The position numbers and the translations under genes were made by a program. DNA of 64,000 nt, taken from NCBI GenBank assembly GCA_017622295.1, contig JAGARK010000011.1, positions 1 to 64,000 of the forward strand, in the 5' to 3' direction. The notes beneath the pieces are model-generated. The model was not told where the DNA came from, made no database searches, and worked only from the letters and a program-made list of their open reading frames with translations. How positions within the stretch are numbered: the stretch's first letter is position 1; every line of letters starts with the position of its first letter. This stretch comes from Oscillospiraceae bacterium (lineage in GTDB: Bacteria; Bacillota; Clostridia; Oscillospirales; Oscillospiraceae). Positions 14,601-21,931 of this stretch are shown piece after piece.

Positions 14601-17145
14601 GGGCAGGAATCTCTTCCTGAGCGGTAATGGTCTCACCGCAGACAGAGCACTTCACACCCTCGGTCAGGCCGGTTTCGGTACAGGTTGCGTCCTTAGCGGG
14701 AATGGTCTCTTCGGTGTGGTTATCACACTTAACGGTCCATTTGTTATTGATATACTGATAGGTAGTTGCAACACTGGCACCGCTGGTTTCAGTAAAGGTG
14801 CCATCGGCATTCTTCAGCTTTGCGGGAGTAATGCCAATTGCGGTATTGTATTCAATAACCTGAGAACTGTTTTCTTCGTACTGATTGCTGATCTGAGCAG
14901 TAGTGGTTTCACTGCCGGCGCGAAGAATCGCTGTTCCAGCACCGGTGCTGCAGATATTGGCACCATTGGTGGTGGTATAAATGTAGCCCTCAGAAGAATC
15001 AGCAGTGCCATTGATCACAATGGATGCATCCTCGGTCAGTGCGGTACGGGTGCCTGTTCTGCCGGGAGCATACGCCAGAGCAATAAATGTCTTCTCAGCA
15101 GTACCGCAGTATCCGCCCCAATCATCCAGATCGTATACAATCACTTTGGCATCATTGGTCAGCTTGCAGGTTGCGCCTTCATCAATGACAATGGAGGCAC
15201 CGGGCAGCAAGCCAAGATCCTGAGATACATCCATCGTACCACTCTTGACGTTAATGGTAATATTCTGGTTTATCGGCAGGACATAATTGGCAGAGTTCAA
15301 AGTCACGCTGCCAAGCGAAACTTGAATTTTAAAGGAATAGGAAGCAAGCTTACCCTCACCTGCAACGTTCAGGTTCAGACGGTCGGTGCTTTCAATGTAA
15401 TCCTTTGTCAGAGCGCCGGAGGTCATATTGAACATGCCGCTGGAGCCAACAAAGGGAACCAGCGCCGTCTTGATGCCTATCATCGTAATAGTAACAGCAA
15501 AATGACAATACTCAGTGGCGCCAGCCTCCAGGGTCATGGGAACTTCCACATTCTGAACATAGTACTGGCTCAGCGGGAATACTCTGTTCGCATTATCCTG
15601 CAGCTGATTGGTCGCATCACCGCCGCGGTAGTCCATAACCTGGAAGCATTCATAAACTGTGCCTCCGCTCTTTACCGTCACAGAACCGGAACCGGTAATG
15701 TAGCCCCATGCATACAAATTGGCGCCACTGTTCACAGTAATGGTACTGCCGCTGTTCATGGCGATAAAACCAACAGGACCATGGGGGCGACCATTGGCAC
15801 CCATCTTTGCACTCTGGGTACCGGAAATGCTGATGGCGCCATTCACGGTGATGTTTGCACCGGAGGCCATGGTCAGGGTGCGGAAAGCAGTGGGTTTGAC
15901 AATTGCTGCATCTGTAAGCGCAGGCGCAGTCGTGCACACTGTATTCGCGGAATCATAGGGAATCAGCAATGTGACACCGGCAGGGATGGTGTAATCACCA
16001 GCGCCCAGAGTACCATCATTGGCAACCACTACCACCTTAGAAGTAGAAAGCGTCGCTGCCTTCTGCGCTGCCGTGTTCAAGTCATCGAACAAATACATAT
16101 TGCCCGCAATGAACCATGCCTTTGCAGAACCTGCGAAGACTGCAGTCAGAGTCGTATCCTCAGTGGGCTGGAATGTAAAGGCGGATTCTGTGCTTTTGAT
16201 CAAGCCGTTTCCATCGACCCAGCCCAGGAAGGTATAACCGGTGTTTGCGGTTGCGACCAGCGCCGCACCGTCGGTAAGGCTCACGTCCATTGTGGTGTTA
16301 TCATCAACCGCTGTGCCGCCGACAGTCACAGTACCGCCGGCAGTATCGTAACAGAAGGTCACCGCAGAGCTGTCCTTTGCTTCCACAAGCACGAAATTGC
16401 TTAACGTCAGCGTATCGGTCTGACTGGTCCAACATGTACTTTTGGCTGTCAACGTTACTGCCGCATTCGCATCCAAATCTACAGGCCCGTATGTACCGGT
16501 GCGGCTGGACGGTGTCGTCCCCTCAATGTAATATTCATCAAAGTTATTAAAATTATAATCAAATGTAAGCGTCGCTTTTTTGCCGCAGGTATTTTTGATG
16601 GTAAAGGTATAATTCGTACCAAGAGTAAAACCCGTGTTATAAACGACTTTTACAGTTGCATCGTCTGTAACCGTCATCGTGCCGAGGTTAGAGGTAACGG
16701 TCACCTTGCCGGAAAGCACGGTGTTCTCGGCAATGGGCATGGGATTATACAGCTGTTCCCATACAGAGCAGAATCTGCCATAAGCCTCGCCATCGAGCGC
16801 TTCAAATTCTTCCTCAGTCAGATTCTGACCATCCGCCGCGATGGCATCCATTTCTTCCCTGGTTGCCATCAGAGTATCGCCATCGGCATTGATGATGGCC
16901 GCAGCGATGTCGTTATCAGTCATATCGGCAGTGATGCCGTACTGTGCTACAATGGAATCCATACGCTCCTGAATGGATTCAGCGAGCGTATGCTCGGAAA
17001 GAGGTGCCGCTGCCGCTTCTTCCGCAACAACAACAGCTTCGTCAGCCTCCGCTTCCTCCGCCCAGACCGTAGCGGGCGTCAGAGAAAAGACCATTGCCAA
17101 TGCCATCAGGAACGAAAGGCACCTCTTCAGGTGTTTTCTGAACAT
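11635..17145 (-). CDS. Very large secreted Cys-rich repeat surface protein
   Basis: About 1836 residues from the ATG that follows GAGGAGG (an upstream in-frame ATG at 17166 lacks this spacing). A signal peptide (FLMALAMVFSLTPATVWA) opens the protein. The N-terminal half has beta-rich domains and an InlB B-repeat-like unit near residues 265-340 (GYTFLGWVDGNG). From about residue 810 there are many units of CxxxGxxxxxxCxxCG type: four near-identical 41-residue copies (HTEETVAGKAATCTETGL), single variants, and four 44-45-residue SYDTVVYCSVCNAEVSR copies. The end carries two related ~120-residue domains, each starting YK(Y/F)G(N/Q)TAQI and containing LIEPW.LKVN.RVY. There is no sorting signal, transmembrane anchor or dockerin. 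Probably an adhesin or wall-associated structural protein. It lies between a prepilin gene and the peptide gene in one operon-like series. Confidence 0.88.
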   Translation of the reverse strand: MFRKHLKRCLSFLMALAMVFSLTPATVWAEEAEADEAVVVAEEAAAAPLSEHTLAESIQERMDSIVAQYGITADMTDNDIAAAIINADGDTLMATREEMDAIAADGQNLTEEEFEALDGEAYGRFCSVWEQLYNPMPIAENTVLSGKVTVTSNLGTMTVTDDATVKVVYNTGFTLGTNYTFTIKNTCGKKATLTFDYNFNNFDEYYIEGTTPSSRTGTYGPVDLDANAAVTLTAKSTCWTSQTDTLTLSNFVLVEAKDSSAVTFCYDTAGGTVTVGGTAVDDNTTMDVSLTDGAALVATANTGYTFLGWVDGNGLIKSTESAFTFQPTEDTTLTAVFAGSAKAWFIAGNMYLFDDLNTAAQKAATLSTSKVVVVANDGTLGAGDYTIPAGVTLLIPYDSANTVCTTAPALTDAAIVKPTAFRTLTMASGANITVNGAISISGTQSAKMGANGRPHGPVGFIAMNSGSTITVNSGANLYAWGYITGSGSVTVKSGGTVYECFQVMDYRGGDATNQLQDNANRVFPLSQYYVQNVEVPMTLEAGATEYCHFAVTITMIGIKTALVPFVGSSGMFNMTSGALTKDYIESTDRLNLNVAGEGKLASYSFKIQVSLGSVTLNSANYVLPINQNITINVKSGTMDVSQDLGLLPGASIVIDEGATCKLTNDAKVIVYDLDDWGGYCGTAEKTFIALAYAPGRTGTRTALTEDASIVINGTADSSEGYIYTTTNGANICSTGAGTAILRAGSETTTAQISNQYEENSSQVIEYNTAIGITPAKLKNADGTFTETSGASVATTYQYINNKWTVKCDNHTEETIPAKDATCTETGLTEGVKCSVCGETITAQEEIPALGHTEETVAGKAATCTETGLTDGAKCSVCGETTVAQEEIAALGHTEETVAGKAATCTETGLTDGAKCSVCGETTVEQEEIAALGHTEETVAGKAATCTETGLTDGTKCSTCGTVTLEQTEIPAKGHAWNAGVCGNCNEVCAHSWNAGVCGICGMNCEHQNEMVVTDPTCTEQGYTTTTCTICGVTSVGEYQDALGHAWKDATCTDPKTCGTCGATEGEANGHNHVAAVTAPTCTEQGYTTYTCSTCGDTYKDDYTDSKGHTNAAPVTENAKPETCGAAGSYESVVYCSVCNVELSRNSVPVPATGNHTSADAVKEKETPATCTTTGSYESVVYCAVCNTEISRTVETVEALGHTKADPVTENEQAATCTETGSYDTVVYCSVCNAEVSRETTTVAASGHTEGEAVRENEVAATCTSDGSYDTAVYCSVCNAEVSRKTETVAASGHSYDAGVVTTAATCANAGVKTYTCSACGDSYTEAIPATGHSYDDGVETTAPTCTTAGVKTFTCATCGDTYTEEIAATGNHADNDSNYKCDVCDTVVGAVAQVGETYYGSLVDAIAAGDEVTLLANVTEEVVVTKVVSIVKNGFTANVVAGEGYELAETESTYVVTEKVIVTRSYKYGQTAQIGLIEPWFLKVNCRVYDTDHPTNIDYSKLTDYGAYFVRASDLDNAEATQDTLTTEDFLNNENVVHCSLSQGTATIDGSFLTASYAEGLYTYEISDSVFVQFYIVEDGVTYYAPIRERNIKSLLLARKDDTTGFPNVLERNVYASMYELEDAITTYRADYLAKNGKIEALPEQDAPTLAAYVAENGAFTSEEVVSYKFGNTAQIVLIEPWGLKVNARVYNDANSTSINYAQLEEYGAIVFYDTEGVYANSGMTAEQLMTCENAYVFSSKSGDAFVDGSYISAIYNKEIYTYMLNSNAYVMFYVKDGDGFHYGDVKTRNVYELANARKDDTTGFPNALERAVYAAMVNEYDAITKYREDYFSNNT
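14227..14718 (-). repeat. Four tandem 123-bp coding repeats
   Basis: Four consecutive 123-base units within the large surface gene, each coding a 41-residue HTEETxxxKxATCTETGL(T)-type unit with two CxxC-like Cys groups. The two middle copies are almost identical in DNA, so copy number could vary by recombination. Confidence 0.85.
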
Positions 17146-17187
17146 TGCGTAAACCTCCTCGTACATAATTGATCATAAAATGCGGAT

Positions 17188-17220
17188 TTCACCACAAAGG
17201 GCTATGCCCTTTGTGGTGAA
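17188..17220 (-). terminator. Perfect 15-bp hairpin between prepilin and surface-protein genes
   Basis: TTCACCACAAAGGGC / GCCCTTTGTGGTGAA with a 3-base loop, 20 bases after the prepilin stop and lacking a T-run. It resembles the hairpin after the peptide gene and probably tunes rather than ends transcription. Confidence 0.55.
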
Positions 17221-17240
17221 TATCGCAAATTACGCCGGAA

Positions 17241-18431
17241 TCATTCGCTCTTCATCAGGTCGCCCAGCAGCGTATTCAGTTCGCTGCTGTTGAAGCCATT
17301 GGTCAGGATATCCTGAGCCGCACCGCTGGAAGAGCTGTTGCTGATGATCTCCATGGAAGACATATAAGCATTCAGGTCTGCCTGGCCCTCGGAACTACCC
17401 AGATAATTTCTGAACTCCTCGGATTCCAGGGTTGCCAGCACATTGGTCATGCCGGAGAAGTTGCCGGAAGCAATAATATCGGAAGACTGATCAGTCGCAC
17501 CTGCGTTCTTGCCTGCCTCAGAGTTGACGTAAGCGGTGTACATACCGTATGTCAGAGCCAGCTTGGCCATAGCATCCTGTGCAGTGTCGGGATCGTTCAG
17601 TTCATTGCGCAGAGAAGCTGCGGAACCCTCCTGGCCCAGGAAGCTGGTGTCCATACCCTGGCTCTGCTGGGCGGCGGACAGGACCAGGCTGTTTGCCAGA
17701 ACAGAGCTGTTCAAAACGGGGTTGTCATTTTCATCAGCGGTATAAACGAGTTTGTAGAATTCCTCGTCCATTTCCATGCCCAGGCTTGCAGCCAGATTTG
17801 CCAGATAGGTGGCACCCTCGTCATCGCCGTAAATCAGCTGTTCAAAGACAGAGTTGGGATTCGCTGCATTATTAGGATCCAGCAGACCGGCAGCAATATC
17901 GGAAATATTGCCCACCTTGCCCAGCAGGACGTCAGCACCCAGATCACTCAGGTTGTTGTTCTTCAGAGCATCGGCCTGGGACTGGCTGACAGAGATGTTG
18001 TACTCGTTGCCATTGGCGTCCTTGTAGGTCAGGGTCACCATATCGTCGGTAATGAACATACCGCCCTTGAAAGTCAGACCGGTAAACACGTCAAACTTCT
18101 GAGTATTACCGGCAAAGTAAATTGCAAACTTCTCCTGATGCTTGCTGGGCAGCATAGCATCCACGTCAAAAGTAACAGAGCCGTCAGCATAGCTGGTGGA
18201 AGCAACGCCGTCATCCAGGCAAGCTGCTGCGAATGCAGTATTGACTGCGCTCAGCAGAGTGTAGTCGCCGGCTTCCTTAGCCTTGTTGATGTAGCCGCTG
18301 TAAGCGGGAATTGCGATACCGGCCAGGATTGCCAGAATGGCAATGACCACGATCAGCTCCACCAGAGTGAAGCCGCCGGCATGGTGGCGGTTCAGTGTCC
18401 AGAACCGCTTCCAGGTCTTGGTAAATTTCAT
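17241..18431 (-). CDS. Oversized type IV prepilin-like protein
   Basis: A 396-residue protein with a class III signal: a basic leader of about 19 residues (MKFTKTWKRFWTLNRHHAG), then G|FTLVELIVVIAILAILAG, with Glu at mature position 5 and the helix ending AIPAYSGYINKAKEAGD. The globular part of about 340 residues is more than twice that of a usual pilin, contains many Ala/Asn/Ser-rich helices and has no Cys. It would be processed by the PilD peptidase encoded at 54.4 kb and joined to the pilus made by the operon at 48-59 kb. The gene heads the series that continues with the large Cys-rich surface protein and the peptide genes. A minor or tip pilin is more likely than a bulk subunit because of its size. 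It has its own strong promoter. Confidence 0.88.
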   Translation of the reverse strand: MKFTKTWKRFWTLNRHHAGGFTLVELIVVIAILAILAGIAIPAYSGYINKAKEAGDYTLLSAVNTAFAAACLDDGVASTSYADGSVTFDVDAMLPSKHQEKFAIYFAGNTQKFDVFTGLTFKGGMFITDDMVTLTYKDANGNEYNISVSQSQADALKNNNLSDLGADVLLGKVGNISDIAAGLLDPNNAANPNSVFEQLIYGDDEGATYLANLAASLGMEMDEEFYKLVYTADENDNPVLNSSVLANSLVLSAAQQSQGMDTSFLGQEGSAASLRNELNDPDTAQDAMAKLALTYGMYTAYVNSEAGKNAGATDQSSDIIASGNFSGMTNVLATLESEEFRNYLGSSEGQADLNAYMSSMEIISNSSSSGAAQDILTNGFNSSELNTLLGDLMKSE

Positions 18432-18614
18432 AATAATCCTCCTGTTTCTCGGGCCTCTCGGCCCAGTTTGAATTCCGCCCTCCCACGCAATGATTCCATC
18501 ACAGTTTCAGGCAGATTGTGTTTTTACCGCATAAATTCTCATTTATCCGGCGCGGTCGGCTCCGGAGGGGCAAAATGGCCAGACTCCCCCCAAAACCGAA
18601 ATTTTTCCATGTTC

Positions 18615-18643
18615 ATGGTACCACTTTCCATGGTTAAAGTCAA
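18615..18643 (-). promoter_or_regulatory. Predicted promoter of the prepilin/surface-protein/peptide series
   Basis: TTGACT, 17 bases, TACCAT on the minus strand; the spacer ends GGAAAGTGG, one of six similar extended -10 elements in this window. Together with the divergent promoter it explains the 323-base gap at 18432-18754. Confidence 0.7.
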
Positions 18644-18693
18644 GGACATTTCCACTTTTTACAGGGTTTACCATATTTCTTAAGATCTTCTTC

Positions 18694-18722
18694 GTGACTT
18701 TTTTTGACTCGTATGGTATCAT
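18694..18722 (+). promoter_or_regulatory. Predicted promoter of the PqqD-S26-ABC operon
   Basis: GTGACT, 17 bases, TATCAT, with TATGG directly before the -10 (extended -10). It lies 33 bases before the PqqD-like start and is divergent from the prepilin promoter. A TTGACT also lies inside the spacer but gives no good -10. Confidence 0.5.
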
Positions 18723-18754
18723 ATAGAATTATATCCCACGAAAGGTTGATTTGT

Positions 18755-19015
18755 ATGAAAATTAAAGACGGTTTCCTCCTGCGCCAGGTCGCGGGGCAGT
18801 GCGTCGTGCTGCCCGTGGGCGGCGATCTGGACCTGAATATGATGATCACCCTCAATGACTCCGCCGCCTTCCTCTGGGCGCAGCTCCAGTCCGACACCAC
18901 CCCGGAGGCTCTGGTGGAAGCCGTGCTGGGGGAATACGACGTTGATAAGGCTACCGCTGAGCGCAGCGTCGACGACTTTGTAAAGATGCTCAATGACAAT
19001 GGATTCCTTGTCTGA
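18755..19015 (+). CDS. PqqD-like peptide-binding protein (RiPP recognition element fold)
   Basis: An 86-residue protein from the ATG that follows GAAAGG; an upstream in-frame ATG at 18704 overlaps the promoter and is rejected. The pattern DGFLLRQVAGQCVVLPVG, then MMITLNDSAAFLWAQL, then a helical part ending FVKMLNDNGFL is that of the PqqD family. Family members are winged-helix peptide chaperones that bind the leader of ribosomally made peptides and hand them to modifying enzymes. It overlaps the S26-like gene by 23 bases. No modifying enzyme follows directly; the nearest candidate peptide and kinase genes are at 10.2-11.6 kb. The role in that pathway is inference. Confidence 0.85.
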   Translation: MKIKDGFLLRQVAGQCVVLPVGGDLDLNMMITLNDSAAFLWAQLQSDTTPEALVEAVLGEYDVDKATAERSVDDFVKMLNDNGFLV

Positions 19016-19463
19016 ACACCTGATCCTTGAAGATGAGCTGCTGCCCCTGATCCGGGAACGGCTGGGTGCCAGTCAGAAGGTGCGGTATCTTCCCTTCCGG
19101 GGCGTCAGTATGCTGCCCATGCTGCGCCAGGGTAAGGATTCCGTGGAACTGGCTCCCCTGCCCCCGCAGCTGAAAAAATACGATCTTCCCGTCTATCAAT
19201 ACCCCAGCGGAAAGATCGTCATGCACCGGGTAGTGGCTGTCACCGAAACAGGGTATGTCTGCCTCGGCGATAACACCTACGAACATGAGCAGATCGCGCC
19301 GGAACAGCTGATTGGTCTGGTCAGCGCTTTCAAACGCGGCGATCGACGCATCAGCGTCGATGACCCCGTTTATCGGTGCTACTGCCGCCTGTGGGTGGCA
19401 GTTTTCCCTCTGCGTAAGCTCCTGAAGCGGCTCAAAGGCAGACTGCGGAGGTTGCTGAAATGA
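18993..19463 (+). CDS. Soluble S24/S26-like peptidase
   Basis: A 156-residue protein with the signal-peptidase-like core: RGVSMLPMLRQGKDSVEL (Ser39 in SMxPML), then IVMHRVVAV (His78) and YVCLGDN. The Ser plus His arrangement resembles SipW/ER-type S26 enzymes rather than the Ser-Lys bacterial type. There is no transmembrane anchor; the C-terminus is strongly basic (RKLLKRLKGRLRRLLK) and could bind membrane peripherally. It overlaps the PqqD-like gene by 23 bases and the ABC gene by 4 (ATGA), so the three are translationally coupled. A cytoplasmic peptidase that trims a leader before export is the natural inference; no substrate is shown. Confidence 0.82.
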   Translation: MTMDSLSEHLILEDELLPLIRERLGASQKVRYLPFRGVSMLPMLRQGKDSVELAPLPPQLKKYDLPVYQYPSGKIVMHRVVAVTETGYVCLGDNTYEHEQIAPEQLIGLVSAFKRGDRRISVDDPVYRCYCRLWVAVFPLRKLLKRLKGRLRRLLK

Positions 19464-21124
19464 AGAATCATTCCCTAATTTGGATTTTACGCCGCGTCCG
19501 GCGCCGGATTCCAGCGCTTCTGGTCATGACCGCCGCCCAGGTGGGACATGCCCTGTTCAGCGTTATCTTTGCCCTGGGTACCCAGGGCGTCATTGACAGC
19601 GCAGTATCTGCGGACTCCCAGCTATTTCTGCAAGCCTGCATCCGTCAGGGCTGCATCATCGCGGGAATCCTCATCTGCGTAACGGTGCTGCGGCACCTGC
19701 GGGACAGACTCCGGGCCGATCTGGAATGGGACTGGAAGCAGACGCTGCTCCACGGTCTGCTCCACGGCGATTATGCCGATGTATCGGCCTATCACAGTGC
19801 CGAACTGATGAACCGGCTTAATAACGACGTAAACAAGGTCAATGACGGCGTGCTGTCCATCATCCCCAACGCTGCCGCCATGCTCACCCGGCTCATCGCC
19901 GCGGTGGTGGTACTCGGAACGCTGGACGGCAGGTTTACCCTTCTGATCCTGACCCTCGGCATCATCGTCATCGTCGCCACCGGCCTGATGCGGCAGCGGC
20001 TGAAGGAGCTGAACAAGCGCGTCAGTGAGCAGGACGGTAAGGTTTCCGGCTTCCTGCAGGAGACCATGGAGAAGCTGCTGATGGTACAGACCATGGACGT
20101 CTCCCGGGAGGTGGAACGCCGGGCGGATATTCTGCTGGAAGAGCGATACATCACCCAGCGCAAGCGGAAAAACATCGCCCTTGTCACCAACACCGGCATC
20201 AGCCTCATGTTCTATGGCGCAGGCTTTCTGGCCCTGGTCTGGTGCTCCTGGCGGCTGCTGCACGGCCGGATGACCTTCGGCGCTCTGATGGCCATTACCC
20301 ATCTGGTCAGCCAGCTGCAGACCCCCTTCGTCAATCTCTCCGGCGTCATGCCCCAGTATGTGGCCATGATCGCCTCCGGCGAGCGCCTCATGGAGCTGGA
20401 GCAGATCCAGGGCGAGCCCGCCCCCGCCAAGGAAGCTCCCGAGGATATGTACCGCCGGATGGAAGCCCTCCGGGCCCGGGATCTGAGCTTCTCCTACGAC
20501 CGGGACGAGATCCTGACAGGCGCCGATTTTTCCCTGCCCAAGGGCGCCTTCGCCGTCATCACCGGCCCCTCCGGCATCGGCAAAAGCACCCTTCTGAAGC
20601 TGCTGTTGGGCGTATTTCGCCCGGATCGGGGGCAGCTGTATCTGGATTGTTCCGGCAGCAAAATCCCCCTGGATCGCAGCACCCGGCGTCTGTTTGCCTA
20701 TGTTCCCCAGGGAAATCTTCTGCTCAGCGGTACCCTGCGGGACAATCTGACCATCGTCAAGCCCCAGGCGACGGAGGAGGAAATCCGGCAGGCGGTATAC
20801 GTCAGCGCCATGGATGAATATCTCCCCCAGCTTCCCCTGGGACTGGATACGCCTCTGGGCGAAAGCGGCGCCGGCCTCTCCGAAGGCCAGGCCCAGCGGC
20901 TGGCCATTGGCCGGGCCATTCTGGGCGGCGCGCCCATTATCCTGCTGGACGAATGCACCTCCGCGCTGGATGCGGACACGGAGCAAAAGGTCCTGCGGCG
21001 CATCAAGGCCCTGCCGGGCAGGACCTGTATCGCCGTGACCCACCGCCCGGCGGCCCTGGCCCTGTGCGACTGGCGGCTGGAGGTCTCCGGCGGCAAAATC
21101 AACGCGGTGGCCGCAGAAACATAA
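19460..21124 (+). CDS. ABC exporter, fused permease and ATPase
   Basis: A 554-residue half-transporter with an N-terminal exporter-type membrane domain (about six helices, residues 15-310) and a C-terminal ATPase. Walker A GPSGIGKST lies near 370, the Q-loop in YVPQGN, the signature LSEGQ near 474 and Walker B IILLDECTSALD near 495, followed by the H-loop in VTHRP. No C39 peptidase domain is present, so leader removal would need a separate enzyme, which the overlapping S26-like gene could supply. It probably works as a homodimer exporting a peptide or other small product. A clear terminator follows. Confidence 0.93.
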   Translation: MKNHSLIWILRRVRRRIPALLVMTAAQVGHALFSVIFALGTQGVIDSAVSADSQLFLQACIRQGCIIAGILICVTVLRHLRDRLRADLEWDWKQTLLHGLLHGDYADVSAYHSAELMNRLNNDVNKVNDGVLSIIPNAAAMLTRLIAAVVVLGTLDGRFTLLILTLGIIVIVATGLMRQRLKELNKRVSEQDGKVSGFLQETMEKLLMVQTMDVSREVERRADILLEERYITQRKRKNIALVTNTGISLMFYGAGFLALVWCSWRLLHGRMTFGALMAITHLVSQLQTPFVNLSGVMPQYVAMIASGERLMELEQIQGEPAPAKEAPEDMYRRMEALRARDLSFSYDRDEILTGADFSLPKGAFAVITGPSGIGKSTLLKLLLGVFRPDRGQLYLDCSGSKIPLDRSTRRLFAYVPQGNLLLSGTLRDNLTIVKPQATEEEIRQAVYVSAMDEYLPQLPLGLDTPLGESGAGLSEGQAQRLAIGRAILGGAPIILLDECTSALDADTEQKVLRRIKALPGRTCIAVTHRPAALALCDWRLEVSGGKINAVAAET

Positions 21125-21130
21125 GAAACG

Positions 21131-21163
21131 AAAAAGAGACAGGCAGAGCCTGTCTCTTTTTTT
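21131..21163 (+). terminator. Terminator of the PqqD-S26-ABC operon
   Basis: AGAGACAGGC / GCCTGTCTCT stem with a 3-base loop, flanked by A5 and T7, starting 6 bases after the ABC stop. The A and T flanks make it usable in both directions. Confidence 0.93.
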
Positions 21164-21235
21164 GCGCCCGGTTGCACCGGGGCGGGCAACATCCCCTTTT
21201 TCGGCATTTACGGATGAAAGGGGGTAACGCAATCA

Positions 21236-21919
21236 ATGATTGTATCAAGCAAAGTCACCATGGATTTCCAGCAGCCGGGAAGTCCTCAGATCATCAACGC
21301 GGTACAAAACGACCAGTATTCCCGGAATCTGGAAATCACGCTGTATGACAGCGGCACACCCTGGACCATCCCGGAGGATGTGGACGTGCTGATTCGCTAC
21401 TGCAAGTCCGATGGGACGGGGGGCGAATACAATATGCTGCCGGACAAATCCGCAGCCTGGAACGCCGAGGGCAATGTGCTGACCGTGGCCCTGGCGCCGC
21501 AGGTACTGACAGCACCGGGCTCCGTGACGCTGTCCGTGCTGCTGTTTTCCGAAGAGCAGGTACTCAGCACCTTCCGGATCATGATCCGCGTCAGCCGCAG
21601 CGTGGAGCCCGTGGCAGCGGATTCGGAAAACTACTATCACATAGCCGGAGAGAGCATCATCGCCGCTCTGGGATACACCCCGGCGTCAACGCTGTCCGTG
21701 CAGATGTTGACCACGCAGAAGGTATCCAAAAGCGGCATCAGGCTGGGCATCGGCACGGACGGGCTGCTGTATCTGTATGTCGACAACCGGCCCGTGGGGA
21801 CGGGGATCTATCTCTCCGGCGGCGTTGTGGGAGACGGCGGCGCTACAGATGACAAAACCGATACCGAAACCACCGCAGTACTGGATTCGGCTGTGCTGGA
21901 TTCAGCGGTGCTGGCATAA
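21236..21919 (+). CDS. Phage baseplate upper protein (BppU-like) domain protein
   Basis: A 227-residue protein whose first ~130 residues resemble the N-terminal domain of lactococcal-phage-type BppU proteins: VTMDFQQPGSPQIINAVQND, NLEITLYDSGTPW, DVDVLIRYCKSDG and VTLSVLLFSEEQVLSTF. A linker GESIIAALGYTPAS, common in phage tail fibres, leads to a short beta region and a low-complexity end of repeated AVLDS. There is no signal peptide. It is followed 12 bases later by an SGNH hydrolase gene with a tail-fibre-like start, so the pair looks like a baseplate/tail-fibre module. No capsid, terminase, lysis or integrase genes are near. It could be a stranded phage remnant or reused in another contractile or adhesive particle. 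Ribosome site GAAAGGGGG. Confidence 0.75.
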   Translation: MIVSSKVTMDFQQPGSPQIINAVQNDQYSRNLEITLYDSGTPWTIPEDVDVLIRYCKSDGTGGEYNMLPDKSAAWNAEGNVLTVALAPQVLTAPGSVTLSVLLFSEEQVLSTFRIMIRVSRSVEPVAADSENYYHIAGESIIAALGYTPASTLSVQMLTTQKVSKSGIRLGIGTDGLLYLYVDNRPVGTGIYLSGGVVGDGGATDDKTDTETTAVLDSAVLDSAVLA

Positions 21920-21931
21920 AGGAGGAACTGC

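Noticed and set aside
14227-14718. Regular repeats as a possible CRISPR array
   Set aside because: Units are 123 bases without short spacers and are translated as a continuous protein.
11800-16404. A 1534-codon plus-strand open frame opposite the giant surface gene
   Set aside because: Its apparent repeats are the antisense of the Cys-rich units; the minus-strand protein is the coherent one.
10168-21124. A lasso peptide or lanthipeptide cluster
   Set aside because: No asparagine-synthetase-like cyclase, transglutaminase-like leader protease or lanthionine synthetase is seen, and the peptide has no Cys.
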